Source of the DNA: Marinoscillum sp965229915
GTDB taxonomy: Bacteria > Bacteroidota > Bacteroidia > Cytophagales > Cyclobacteriaceae
Length of the DNA: 64,000 nt
Direction of reading: 5' to 3'
NCBI RefSeq assembly: GCF_965229915.1
Contig: NZ_CBDDJZ010000001.1
Coordinates: forward strand, 620,001 to 684,000
The notes under the pieces were generated by a model, which was not told where the DNA came from, ran no database searches, and saw nothing but the letters and a program-made list of their open reading frames with translations. This document shows positions 50,741 through 59,843 of this stretch, piece after piece. The position numbers and the translations under genes are program-made. Position 1 is the first letter of the stretch. Every line of letters begins with the position of its first letter.

Positions 50741-52159
50741 TCAGACATCAACCGTCTTCCATTTACCTCTTTTGAACAGCACAATACAGATAACAGCTTG
50801 CAACGAATGGCAAAAGGCGATAGTGAAAAACACGCCTTTTGCCTGCCAATCCAGACTTACTGAAAGCCAATAAGCCAAGGGTATTTGTATCAGCCAAAAC
50901 ACAAAGAAATTCACCACCAAAGGTGTCTTGGTGTCTCCTGCCCCATTGAAAGCCTGACTGATAACCATGCCGTAGGCAAAAAACACGTAACCGAAACAGA
51001 TGATTCTCAAAGCACTGACCCCAATGCCTTGCACTATTGGTCCTTGCTCAAACAATCCAATAATTGGGTCTGCTGCAAGGAAAAACACAATGGATACCAA
51101 TCCTAAAAAAATCATGTTGTAAAGCGCCGTGTTCCACACAGACTTTTCAGCTCGATCTGGGAAACCAGCCCCAAGGTTTTGACCTACCAATGTCGCTGCT
51201 GCATTGGACATACCCCACGAAGGCAATATGGTGAACACTATCACCCGAAAAGCAATGGTATAACCTGCCAAAGCCTCACTTCCAAAGAGCGCCATCACCT
51301 TCACCAGGAAAATCCATGAAGCAGTTTCAATCAAAAACTGCCCCATACCTCCGAGTGAGATCTTGACCAATTCGATCACCGTTTTGAACCGGATGATCAC
51401 ATTGTTCCAGCCGATACGAATGATGCCTCTATTATTTAGTAAGCCGACCACCTGATATAGCACGCCGATAGAGCGACCAATGGTGGTGGCAATAGCTGCA
51501 CCTTCTATACCAAGAGATGGGATAGGTCCCAATCCAAAAATGAGTAATGGATCCAAAATCAAATTGAGACCATTAGCTATCCACAAAGAACGCATCGCAA
51601 TTGAGGCATCCCCTGCTCCTCGAAAAATAGCATTATTGAGGAATAGTAAAAAGATACTTAAGTTGCCAGCAAACATGATTTTTGTAAACCCGACTCCTTC
51701 TCCTATCAAGTCTTCCTCACCACCCATGAGCCGTAGGATATCTTCAGCAAAGATAAATCCAACTACCCCCAGGAGGATACCAACAATCGTTGCCAGAAAA
51801 ATAGATTGGAAAGCAGCGTCTGCCGCCCTTTTAAACTTCTTTTCACCAATTCGCCTGGCCACTATAGCTGTAGTAGCCATGCTCAGACCCACAGCCACCG
51901 AATAAATAATCATTAAGATGGACTCAGTGAGCCCTACTGTAGCTACAGCGTTTACACTTATTCTCGAGACGAAAAAAACATCTGCCACAGCAAACAATGA
52001 TTCCATGATCATTTCGCCAATCATCGGAATAGAAAGCAGAAAAATGGCCTTATTGATACTACCGGAGGTAAACTCCTTTTCAGTGCCCTTTAGGGCAATC
52101 ATAAATAGCTTGACAAAACGCTTGAAAAAGCTGATAATAGTTAACATGATAAAATGCAA
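50741..52159 (-). CDS. MATE family efflux transporter
   Basis: 472 residues, about twelve transmembrane helices. Two-bundle MATE pattern: S-I-P-M-I-G-E-M-I-M-E-S near the N terminus, V-A-V-G-L-S-M-A-T-T-A-I-V-A-R-R-I-G-E and the matching P-S-W-G-M-S-N-A-A-A-T-L-V-G-Q-N-L in the second half. Exports drugs or toxic metabolites against a Na+ or H+ gradient. The start is ambiguous: M1 and M5 are both possible. Convergent with the 904-residue protein gene. Confidence 0.92.
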   Translation of the reverse strand: MHFIMLTIISFFKRFVKLFMIALKGTEKEFTSGSINKAIFLLSIPMIGEMIMESLFAVADVFFVSRISVNAVATVGLTESILMIIYSVAVGLSMATTAIVARRIGEKKFKRAADAAFQSIFLATIVGILLGVVGFIFAEDILRLMGGEEDLIGEGVGFTKIMFAGNLSIFLLFLNNAIFRGAGDASIAMRSLWIANGLNLILDPLLIFGLGPIPSLGIEGAAIATTIGRSIGVLYQVVGLLNNRGIIRIGWNNVIIRFKTVIELVKISLGGMGQFLIETASWIFLVKVMALFGSEALAGYTIAFRVIVFTILPSWGMSNAAATLVGQNLGAGFPDRAEKSVWNTALYNMIFLGLVSIVFFLAADPIIGLFEQGPIVQGIGVSALRIICFGYVFFAYGMVISQAFNGAGDTKTPLVVNFFVFWLIQIPLAYWLSVSLDWQAKGVFFTIAFCHSLQAVICIVLFKRGKWKTVDV

Positions 52160-52531
52160 TTAGGGGATTGAACCGAAAAATAAAAAAGAGGATGTATCGC
52201 TAGAGATTAGCGATTTCGGACACAGAATATTTCGGCTATCAGCTTCATAGTGAGGCTAAAATAATGACATTTTCTGAATTGCTAGTGATCCCTTTAGAAA
52301 TAAATCTTTAAATAATGAAATTTAGAAGTTTATAACACTTTGTAAAATTATTGTTTGGATGATCCAAATAAATTGTACTTTAGCAGTAAAGAATAGTTTT
52401 AATTCATGATATGATAGTCTTTTATTGTACTTACTCTCCCAACTGATTCATAAGAGTAAATCACTTTATTAACTTTAAATTCATATTTTCATGGTTAATA
52501 CTTAATTTGGTAAGAATCACAGCCTTATCCT
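52160..52531. other. intergenic control region upstream of the nucleotidyltransferase-like gene
   Basis: AT-rich, no gene. It includes the palindrome/promoter candidate at 52354-52383 and otherwise no strong structure. The MATE gene starts on its left side and reads away. Confidence 0.4.
52354..52383 (+). promoter_or_regulatory. palindrome overlapping a possible promoter
   Basis: TTTGGATGATCCAAA (52354-52368) is a perfect 7-nt inverted repeat around one base; its first four bases also serve as a possible -33 TTTG, with TACTTTAG (52376-52383) 18 nt downstream as an imperfect -7 box. If this is the promoter, a repressor bound to the palindrome would block it, and the mRNA leader would be about 140 nt. 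Confidence 0.35.
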
Positions 52532-53539
52532 ATGAATAAAGATTATAGTGTTTTATTGGAAAACCTAATGGGCAGAAGGTACGATGAAGCACTTCGTGAA
52601 TCCATAGTCTCGGATGCTTTTGAAGAATGTGAGTATCCAGATGCTATCAAATACACCCTGGAATCTATGGAGGAAATAGATCCCTCCTATGCCTACAAGA
52701 CCTTTCATATTACCAAAAGGATTCAGGATAAGCTTGACAAGACGTTTGAGGAAATCAAGTTCAAGGTGGACTTTCGCTATCAGGGACCCATCCAAACGGA
52801 AACACACATCGTGCTCTATGGAGGTGTGGAGCTCATCTGCCTCACCAGATCTATGGACAAAAAACCCTGGATGCAAGTAACCAGAATGGCCCAGGAGATC
52901 ATGGGAGTGCTCACAGGCGATCAGTCTTTTAGAGAAATCGACTACAGTAGTAAACTTCGCATCAAGCTGGCCACTTCCAAACCCAAGTGTGAGATCAAAA
53001 TATTGCCAGCTATCTGGCTAGATAATCCTGAATACCTGGAAACCAAAAGGGAAATAGACCGGGGAGTGTGCGAGTATAACATGCTGAAAAAGACACGACG
53101 CAGGTATCTCCCGTTTTTGAACATTGCCCGAATCAACTCTAAAGACAATCGGTGCAACGGAGGCTTGAAGCGAATCATCAGGCTTCTTCTCACTCTCCAG
53201 AGAGATGCCCACGAAGAGATAGATCTGAGCTGGTACGAGATAGCATCAATAGTTTATGCCATTCCCGAAAAACAAATGAAGTTTAACAAGGAGTATTCCC
53301 TTGGATTACTTGGAGTGGTAGCTGCACAGCTCAATAGAGTGGTTTCTGATAAAAATTACCGACAAAGACTCCTCTCTCCATCTGAAAAAGAGTTGGTTTT
53401 TGGCTCACGGCTCTATCTCACCGATGAGGTCGCCAAGCTCAAGACTGAACTTGACCACCTCATTCAGGATCTAAATGAAGAACTTCGTAAAGACGATGGT
53501 AAGACCATCTACAGTGAAGTTCGCTATGAACACCACTAG
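52532..53539 (+). CDS. degenerate CD-NTase/OAS-like nucleotidyltransferase-fold protein
   Basis: 335 residues, soluble. The layout is that of the pol-beta-type nucleotidyltransferases with an OAS-like helical domain: F-R-Y-Q-G-P-I-Q-T-E-T-H-I (81-93) in place of x-Q-G-S-x-x-x-x-T-H-I, then Y-G-G-V-E-L-I-C-L (96-104) in place of the S-D-I-D-L-L strand, K-C-E-I-K-I-L-P-A (152-160) in place of V-D-V-V-P, and I-N-S-K-D-N-x-x-N-G-G-L-K-R-I-I-R-L (201-218) with S-W-Y-E-I-A-S-I-V-Y (233-242) for the helical part. Ser of GS is Pro86; both catalytic Asp positions read Gly98 and Glu100, and the third is Glu154, so nucleotide transfer is very unlikely. No effector or partner gene is adjacent. Family recognition is by eye. 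Confidence 0.55.
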   Translation: MNKDYSVLLENLMGRRYDEALRESIVSDAFEECEYPDAIKYTLESMEEIDPSYAYKTFHITKRIQDKLDKTFEEIKFKVDFRYQGPIQTETHIVLYGGVELICLTRSMDKKPWMQVTRMAQEIMGVLTGDQSFREIDYSSKLRIKLATSKPKCEIKILPAIWLDNPEYLETKREIDRGVCEYNMLKKTRRRYLPFLNIARINSKDNRCNGGLKRIIRLLLTLQRDAHEEIDLSWYEIASIVYAIPEKQMKFNKEYSLGLLGVVAAQLNRVVSDKNYRQRLLSPSEKELVFGSRLYLTDEVAKLKTELDHLIQDLNEELRKDDGKTIYSEVRYEHH

Positions 53540-55584
53540 TTTTTTAAACCTGCACGCTCCAGAAGTGCTTCCGGTGTTGGCTCCTGGCCTCTAAAGCTCT
53601 TATAAAGCTCCATTGGATGCTTGGTTCCTCCTTTACTCAAGATGTTATTTTTAAAGGAATCTGCTGTCTTTTTGTCAAAGACTCCATTTTTCTTGAATAC
53701 TGAAAAGGCATCTGCATCCAATACCTCCGCCCATTTATAAGAATAATAACCAGCAGCATATCCACCGCCAAATATGTGTCCAAACTGAACACTCATGTTG
53801 GTATTAGGTACTGCAGGGAAAAGATCAGTTGGGGCAAAAGCGGCATTTTCCACGGCCATCACATCCTCAATAGTCCCAGCTTGTTCGAAGGTGATGTTGT
53901 GCCAGTTCATATCCAGTAGACCAAAACTAATCTGGCGTACGGTGGCATAAGCCTCATGATAAATAGCACTGTTTTTCAACCGTTGCACATATTCCTGTGG
54001 GATCGCCTCACCCGTTTCATAATGCTTCGCGAACAGGTCCAAACATTCCTTCTCGTAGCACCAGTTTTCCATGATTTGTGATGGAAGCTCTACGAAATCC
54101 CAGTACACATGCGTCCCAGACAGACTAGCATAAGTCGTATCTGCCAGCATACCGTGCAGCGCATGGCCAAATTCATGGAAGAGGGTGTTGACTTCATCAA
54201 ATTTTAGAAGTGATGGCGCTTCCTCGCTACTAGGCGTGAAGTTGCAAACAATGCTCACCAGAGGGATCACTTTTTCACCGGATTTGGTGACTCTTTGATC
54301 TCTGTAGGAAGTCATCCAGGCACCACCACGCTTCCCTTCACGTGGAAAAAAATCTGCGAAGAAGATCGCTGTGACCTCTCCGTTGGAGTCTAACACCTCA
54401 TAAGCTTCCACATCCGGATGATAGATGGGTATTTGATGGTTCCGCTTGAATGAAATATCGAAAAGTTTCTCCGCTGTTTGGAAGACTCCAGAAATCACAT
54501 TTTCGAGCTTAAAATACGGCTTGGTCAACTCATCATCTACGTCATATTTTTTCTTACGCAGCTTCTCTGAATAGTAAGCCCAATCCCATCGCTGCAACTC
54601 ATGCTCTACCCCAAGCTCCTTCATAAACTCCCGCAACTCCACCACTTCTTCCTTGGCTTTTGGCAAGGCTCTTTCCAATAAATCGTTTAAGAACTCTTCT
54701 ACTTTTCCCGGCTTCTCAGCCATGCGCTCCTCCAGCACATATTCGGCATAGGTGTTGAAACCCAATAAACTGGCTTTTTCGGCACGAAGCATCGCCAATT
54801 TCTTCACAATCTCCTGATTATCTCGCTCATCACCTTTCAGTGCCTTGCTCATAAAGGCTTTGTACAGTTGTTCACGAAGTGTCCGGTTCTCGGCATATTC
54901 CATGAATGGCATATAAGATGGCGCTTGTAGGGTGAAGGCCCACTTACCTTCCTGGCCTTTGTCTTTGGCCGTTTTAGCTGCTCGACTAATCACGTCTTTT
55001 GGCAACCCTTTCAAATCCTCTTCCTTGTCCACATACATCACAAAGCCATTGGTCTCCGCCAGCAGGTTTTCGCCAAACTCAAGGGAGAGCCTGGCTAGCT
55101 CAATCGCTACTTCCTTGTAGCGCTCCTTCTGCTCACCTTGAAGATCCGCACCACTTCGAATGAAGCTTTTGTAGGTTTTGTCCAACAGCATTTCCTGCTC
55201 TTCATTGAGATTGAATGAAGACTTGTTATGGTAGACTTCTTTGATTCTGGACCAAAGCTTTGCATTAGTTTTTATCTCATTGTCAAACTCAGATAGCATC
55301 GGAGAGGCATCTCTAGCTACTGCCTGGAGTGCATCATTGGTCTCTGCACTGTTTAGGTTGAAAAGTACCGAAGTGACCTTCTCCATCAACTCTCCAGATG
55401 CCTCCATTTCCTCAATGGTATTTTCAAAGGTCGGAGTTTCCGGATTATTGACAATTTGATCTATTTGACCTCTTGCCTGCTCAATAGCCTTCTCCAGTGC
55501 AGGCATGTAATGATCAGTGCTGATCTGGTCAAAAGGGGGTACATCAAACGGTGTATTATAAGCTTCTAAAAATGGATTATTCAT
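53536..55584 (-). CDS. M3 family oligopeptidase (peptidyl-dipeptidase Dcp-like)
   Basis: 682 residues. Zinc motif H470-E-F-G-H474-A-L-H with the third ligand expected in the following helix (around the N-W-C-Y-E segment near 507), and the Y-A-G-Y-Y-S-Y-K-W substrate-binding loop (G-G-Y-A-A-G-Y-Y-S-Y-K-W). No signal peptide, so cytoplasmic, like oligopeptidase A/Dcp. Degrades short peptides. A -7 box lies 26 nt upstream. Convergent with the degenerate nucleotidyltransferase gene, sharing 4 nt (CTAG) at the stop codons. Confidence 0.93.
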   Translation of the reverse strand: MNNPFLEAYNTPFDVPPFDQISTDHYMPALEKAIEQARGQIDQIVNNPETPTFENTIEEMEASGELMEKVTSVLFNLNSAETNDALQAVARDASPMLSEFDNEIKTNAKLWSRIKEVYHNKSSFNLNEEQEMLLDKTYKSFIRSGADLQGEQKERYKEVAIELARLSLEFGENLLAETNGFVMYVDKEEDLKGLPKDVISRAAKTAKDKGQEGKWAFTLQAPSYMPFMEYAENRTLREQLYKAFMSKALKGDERDNQEIVKKLAMLRAEKASLLGFNTYAEYVLEERMAEKPGKVEEFLNDLLERALPKAKEEVVELREFMKELGVEHELQRWDWAYYSEKLRKKKYDVDDELTKPYFKLENVISGVFQTAEKLFDISFKRNHQIPIYHPDVEAYEVLDSNGEVTAIFFADFFPREGKRGGAWMTSYRDQRVTKSGEKVIPLVSIVCNFTPSSEEAPSLLKFDEVNTLFHEFGHALHGMLADTTYASLSGTHVYWDFVELPSQIMENWCYEKECLDLFAKHYETGEAIPQEYVQRLKNSAIYHEAYATVRQISFGLLDMNWHNITFEQAGTIEDVMAVENAAFAPTDLFPAVPNTNMSVQFGHIFGGGYAAGYYSYKWAEVLDADAFSVFKKNGVFDKKTADSFKNNILSKGGTKHPMELYKSFRGQEPTPEALLERAGLKN

Positions 55585-55609
55585 AAGATTTTGTCACAAT
55601 TTTGAAGTT

Positions 55610-55617
55610 CAAAGTTA
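55610..55617 (-). promoter_or_regulatory. -7 box of the M3 peptidase promoter
   Basis: TAACTTTG on the minus strand, exact TAnnTTTG, 26 nt before the ATG. It is divergent from the MscS promoter, 15 nt away. Confidence 0.5.
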
Positions 55618-55631
55618 ATTGGAATAAGCCT

Positions 55632-55639
55632 TACCTTTG
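55632..55639 (+). promoter_or_regulatory. -7 box of the mscS-like gene promoter
   Basis: TACCTTTG, exact TAnnTTTG followed by C; 20 nt before the ATG. No TTG at the ideal -33 spacing. Confidence 0.5.
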
Positions 55640-55659
55640 CTCCGAAATTAAGATTAAGT

Positions 55660-57267
55660 ATGACTAAGCAACTGCTTTTTATTTCCCTTTGTTTATCTGC
55701 ATTTTTTTGCCAGAGTCAGGACTCCCTTTACGTGGATTTATCTTCTCCCTACGGATCCATTCGTACCCATTTATTTTACCTACAAGACGAACACTACGAC
55801 GAGCAGAATGCAGCCCAACCCTTTCTTCATCCGGGTGTATCCATAGAAGAAGCAATTAAAAAGGCTATTGAGCTGAAACAGGCGTGGGATGGAGAAGGCA
55901 CCTTCATCAATATGGAGGAACTTCCACGAGATGCCAATCACCTGGACTCCACTCGAAACAGGTATCACTACGTCATTGACAAACACCATCCTGCCATATT
56001 CCTGGAAAAAAAGAATGGCAAATGGCTTTATGCCAAGTCAGCTTTTCCGGTGATCGAAGAGTTCCACGACAATGTGTTTCCCTTTGGCACAGACAAGCTG
56101 CTGGACCTCTTACCTAAGATTGGGACACGCAAAATCATGGGCTTGTACCTGTATCAGTATCTGGGAATATTAATCCTGGCACTGATCAGTGTATTGGTGC
56201 ACAAAGTCTTTTCCGTCCTTTTTGAGGAGATCATCACTCGCCTGTTATTGAAAGCGGGATATGAACGCCTGGCTGATCACTTCATGCTACCAGTAGCCAG
56301 ACCAATCAGCCTTTTCGTTGTGATTTTGCTGCTAAGAGTATTCATTCCGGTATTGCAGCTTCCACCTGACACTTCTCACTGGATCATGCTGGCGTTGAAA
56401 GCCTTATTACCACTTTTCGGCACCATCGTTTTTTACCGACTGGTTGACGTGTTGGCCATGTATTTGGAAAATCTGGCTAAGCAAACCGAAAGCACACTGG
56501 ACGATCAGTTGGTGCCGTTGCTGCGCAAGACACTCAAAACCTTTGTGGTGGGGATCGGTACACTGTTTATTCTCCAAAATCTAGACATCCCTATCATTCC
56601 ATTATTGACAGGACTGTCGATTGGTGGTCTGGCCTTTGCTCTGGCTGCTCAGGACACCATCAAAAACTTCTTCGGTTCCCTGATGATTTTCATTGACCGA
56701 CCTTTCCAGATAGGAGACTGGATCACCTCGGGAGAAATAGATGGGTCAGTGGAAGAAGTGGGGTTTCGTTCGTCCAGAATCAGGACCTTCCGCAACTCAC
56801 TCATGTATGTACCTAATGGAAAACTGGCCGATAGTACCATCGACAACCATGGGATGCGCCAATACCGCAGGTTTTACACCCAGATAGCCGTGACCTATGA
56901 TACTCCTCCAGAGCTGATTAATACCTTTGTAGAAGGATTACGAAAGATTGTTGAAAACCATCCTGATACACGCAAGGATTACTACAACGTCTTTTTAAAC
57001 GATATGGCCTCCTTCTCTCTGAACATTATGTTTTACATTTTCTTTGAAGTACCAGACTGGACAGCTGAGCTCAAAGCTCGACATGAAGTATTGATAGAAA
57101 TACTTAAGCTGGGTAAAGAGCTGGGGGTACATTTCGCATTCCCAACTCAGACTCTCCATATGGAAAACTTTCCTGGGCAGCAAAGCTTGTCACCAAGCTA
57201 TGAATCACCTGAGGAAATGAACAGAAAAATGGCTGCCTATTTTAGCACACAGAATCAAAACACATGA
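55660..57267 (+). CDS. mechanosensitive ion channel, MscS family
   Basis: 535 residues: signal peptide, a periplasmic N-terminal region of about 150 residues, four predicted helices, then the MscS pore helix and beta domain (G-L-S-I-G-G-L-A-F-A-L-A-A-Q-D-T-I-K-N-F and I-F-I-D-R-P-F-Q-I-G-D-W-I, then V-P-N-G-K-L-A-D-S). It opens under membrane tension to release solutes after osmotic downshock. Last 4 nt overlap the start of the oxidoreductase gene. Confidence 0.93.
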   Translation: MTKQLLFISLCLSAFFCQSQDSLYVDLSSPYGSIRTHLFYLQDEHYDEQNAAQPFLHPGVSIEEAIKKAIELKQAWDGEGTFINMEELPRDANHLDSTRNRYHYVIDKHHPAIFLEKKNGKWLYAKSAFPVIEEFHDNVFPFGTDKLLDLLPKIGTRKIMGLYLYQYLGILILALISVLVHKVFSVLFEEIITRLLLKAGYERLADHFMLPVARPISLFVVILLLRVFIPVLQLPPDTSHWIMLALKALLPLFGTIVFYRLVDVLAMYLENLAKQTESTLDDQLVPLLRKTLKTFVVGIGTLFILQNLDIPIIPLLTGLSIGGLAFALAAQDTIKNFFGSLMIFIDRPFQIGDWITSGEIDGSVEEVGFRSSRIRTFRNSLMYVPNGKLADSTIDNHGMRQYRRFYTQIAVTYDTPPELINTFVEGLRKIVENHPDTRKDYYNVFLNDMASFSLNIMFYIFFEVPDWTAELKARHEVLIEILKLGKELGVHFAFPTQTLHMENFPGQQSLSPSYESPEEMNRKMAAYFSTQNQNT

Positions 57268-58286
57268 GAACCTACACACTTGTCAAAAACGGAAAAGCAG
57301 CAGAGGCTTTTAAACTCGAAGACAAACCCACACCCCAACCTGGCGAAGGAGAGGTACTGATAGCATCAGAAGGTTTTGGGTTGAATTTTGCCGATGTAAT
57401 GGCACGTCTGGGTATTTACCAGGACTGTCCACCTTTGCCCGCCGTGATTGGCTATGAAAATGTAGGTCGTATTCAAGCATTGGGAAAAGGAGTCACTGGC
57501 TATATGGAAGGTGACCGAGTGTTGGCTTTTACTAGATTCGGTGGTTACGCTGATCACATTGTTACTCCGGTCATGGGTGTTACGCCAATACCTGACTCAC
57601 TGAGCGTTGGTGAAGCTACAGCACTCGCCACTCAGTACATGACAGCCTACTATGCTGTAGAGGAATGTTTGAATTTGTATGAAGGAGATCATGCGCTGGT
57701 GCATGCTGCAGCGGGAGGTGTAGGTACTGCTCTCATTCAAATCCTTAAGCACAAAGGCGTGACGGTTTTTGGAACTGCGGGATCTGCTGAAAAACTGGAT
57801 TATCTGAAAAGTCTGGGTGTAGACTACCCCATCAATTATAGAGAAACAGATTATCTGGAGGAAATCAAAAAACTTGGATTCGATCGTAAAATAGATGCCA
57901 CATTCAACCCAATTGGTGGCAATTATGTAAAGAAAGACTATGCCCTACTCAATGCAGGTGGTGCTGTGGTGATATTTGGAGCATCCAAACTGACAGAAGC
58001 ACGTGGCAATCCATTCAAAATAATCAGGCTACTATTTGGTTTTGGCTTTTGGAGTCCCATCAAATTCGTAACTGCCTCCAAATCCCTCATAGGATTAAAC
58101 ATGCTACGAATAGCTGATTATAAACCAGCGGCTTTCCAACGTTCATTGAAAGCTGTTGTGGATTTGGTCAATCAGGGAGTGATCAAACCTACAGTGGGGC
58201 AAGAGTTTGACCATAGCGAACTAGCTGATGCCCATACCTTTCTGGAAAGTAGAAAATCCATCGGCAAGGTGGCTATCAAGTGGTAA
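57264..58286 (+). CDS. MDR-family NADPH:quinone oxidoreductase-like (VAT-1-like)
   Basis: 340 residues. The N-terminal GroES-like domain has G-F-G-L-N-F-A-D-V-M-A-R-L-G-I-Y and G-Y-E-N-V-G-R; the Rossmann domain has A-A-A-G-G-V-G-T-A (nucleotide site). The cysteine and histidine zinc ligands of alcohol dehydrogenases are absent, so this is a zinc-free quinone oxidoreductase type. Co-transcribed with the MscS gene (ATGA overlap), though no functional link is known. Confidence 0.9.
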   Translation: MRTYTLVKNGKAAEAFKLEDKPTPQPGEGEVLIASEGFGLNFADVMARLGIYQDCPPLPAVIGYENVGRIQALGKGVTGYMEGDRVLAFTRFGGYADHIVTPVMGVTPIPDSLSVGEATALATQYMTAYYAVEECLNLYEGDHALVHAAAGGVGTALIQILKHKGVTVFGTAGSAEKLDYLKSLGVDYPINYRETDYLEEIKKLGFDRKIDATFNPIGGNYVKKDYALLNAGGAVVIFGASKLTEARGNPFKIIRLLFGFGFWSPIKFVTASKSLIGLNMLRIADYKPAAFQRSLKAVVDLVNQGVIKPTVGQEFDHSELADAHTFLESRKSIGKVAIKW

Positions 58287-58302
58287 TAAATTCCAGGAGG
58301 CC

Positions 58303-58351
58303 ATAAAAAGAAATCGCCGCCCTCCGCTGTAAAAACAGCTTCAAGCGGCGA
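58303..58351 (-). terminator. terminator of the RND efflux operon
   Basis: Long hairpin on the minus strand: TCGCCGC with GCGGCGA, plus an inner CAGC/GCTG pair, followed by TTTCTTTTT. It ends the operon adaptor-pump-outer membrane channel about 50 nt after the last gene. Confidence 0.8.
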
Positions 58352-58402
58352 CATAACCACTGCCTAACTTTCAATGGCTTCTTACTCTACTACTAATACT
58401 AA

Positions 58403-59836
58403 CTATTCTTGCCAGCCGCCACCGAGTGCCCGGTAGATGTTAACAACTGAATGCATTTGCTTCATTTTGGTCTCAATCAAATCAAATCGGGACTCCAAAG
58501 CCTCACGTTGGGTCAACAATACCTCCATGTAATCTGCTCTTGCTGATTTAAACAAGGTATTGGAGATGTCTATTGATTCGGTCAACGTCTGTACCTGCTG
58601 TGATTTCAGGTCATAGGCATTGGCCAGGTTATCAATATTTGACACCTGATTGGCTACTTCAATGTAGGCGTTCAATATGGTCTGCTCATAATTGACAACC
58701 GTTTGGATCTGCCTGGCATTGGCGTTGAGGTAAATGGCCTTAATTGCGTTCCTGTTGACCAGTGGTGCCATGATTTCACCAGCCATAGAGTATAGCAGTG
58801 ACTCAGGCGTGCGAATGAGGTGAGAAGGATTAAATGCCTGATAACCTACACCGGCTGTAATGCCCAATGATGGATAGAAATTCGCCTTGGCTGATTTCAC
58901 GTCCAGCTTAGCAGCTATTAGTTCCAATTCTGCCTGACGAACATCAGGTCTGTTTTGTAACAGCTGCGCCGGAATACCCTGCTTGATGCTTTGAGGCACC
59001 AAACTGCTAAACTGCGTGTGATCTCTATCGACCGTTTGGGGATATCTACCAATGAGGAAATTAATCCGGTTTTCCGTTTCGATAATAGCCTGCTTAATTT
59101 CATACTGCAAACTACGTGTGTTTAGCACCTGCGCTTGAAAACGTTTCACGGCTAGTTCAGTCACTCTCGCTGATTGCTTTTGGTACTTCACTATGTCCAA
59201 TGCATCCTGCTGGATTTGTATGTTTTGGCGAACAATCTCCAGTTGGTTATCAAGTGCCAACAACTCGTAATAGGAATTAGCAATCTCTGCGATCAGGTTG
59301 GTTACCAGAAAGTTTTTACCTTCTACAGATGCCATGTATCTGTTGAATGCTGAAGCTTTTGCATTTCTGAGCTTTTTCCAGATATCTACTTCCCAGTTAG
59401 CATAAGCTCCGAAGGTGAAATCACCCAATGGTTCTGGAAACTCCTTACCCGGCTCAATGTCTGTAGTGGCTTCCAATGCACCATTACGGGTGTACCTACC
59501 TACCTTATCAGCACCTACACCAGCTCCCAGCCCAATGGAGGGTAGATACTCTCCTTTTTTGGCCATCACTTCATTCCGACTCATTTCTATCTCTTGCAAA
59601 GTGATGTTCAGCTCCTGGTTATTCATCAGCGCCGTGTCAATCAGTGCAGCCAGGTATGGATCAGTAAAAAACTCTCTCCATTTGATATCTGCTGAGTTGG
59701 TCGTATCGGCACTTGTCTGATACTCATCTGGCAATCCGGTATTGACCTCACGCTTGGTGAGCTCCGGAGTACACGAGAACACTGCAATGGCCAACAAGGC
59801 CATTGCAAAACTTTTGATTATATATCTACTAGTCAT
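58403..59836 (-). CDS. outer-membrane efflux channel, TolC/OprM (NodT) family lipoprotein
   Basis: Start placed at the ATG at 59836, which gives lipoprotein signal MTSRYIIKSFAMALLAIAVFSC; in-frame ATGs at 59857/59854 overlap the end of the pump gene and add only Lys/Arg. About 477 residues. Two OEP repeats of the coiled-coil barrel are visible (E-L-N-I-T-L-Q-E-I-E-M-S in the first half, V-R-Q-A-E-L-E-L-I-A-A-K-L-D-V-K-S-A-K-A in the second). Final exit duct for substrates of the RND pump encoded just upstream. Confidence 0.92.
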   Translation of the reverse strand: MTSRYIIKSFAMALLAIAVFSCTPELTKREVNTGLPDEYQTSADTTNSADIKWREFFTDPYLAALIDTALMNNQELNITLQEIEMSRNEVMAKKGEYLPSIGLGAGVGADKVGRYTRNGALEATTDIEPGKEFPEPLGDFTFGAYANWEVDIWKKLRNAKASAFNRYMASVEGKNFLVTNLIAEIANSYYELLALDNQLEIVRQNIQIQQDALDIVKYQKQSARVTELAVKRFQAQVLNTRSLQYEIKQAIIETENRINFLIGRYPQTVDRDHTQFSSLVPQSIKQGIPAQLLQNRPDVRQAELELIAAKLDVKSAKANFYPSLGITAGVGYQAFNPSHLIRTPESLLYSMAGEIMAPLVNRNAIKAIYLNANARQIQTVVNYEQTILNAYIEVANQVSNIDNLANAYDLKSQQVQTLTESIDISNTLFKSARADYMEVLLTQREALESRFDLIETKMKQMHSVVNIYRALGGGWQE

Positions 59837-59843
59837 TTGTCGC

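Noticed and set aside
52532..53539. complete CBASS system around the NTase-like gene
   Set aside because: Both neighbours are housekeeping genes (MATE transporter, M3 peptidase) and the active-site residues are missing.
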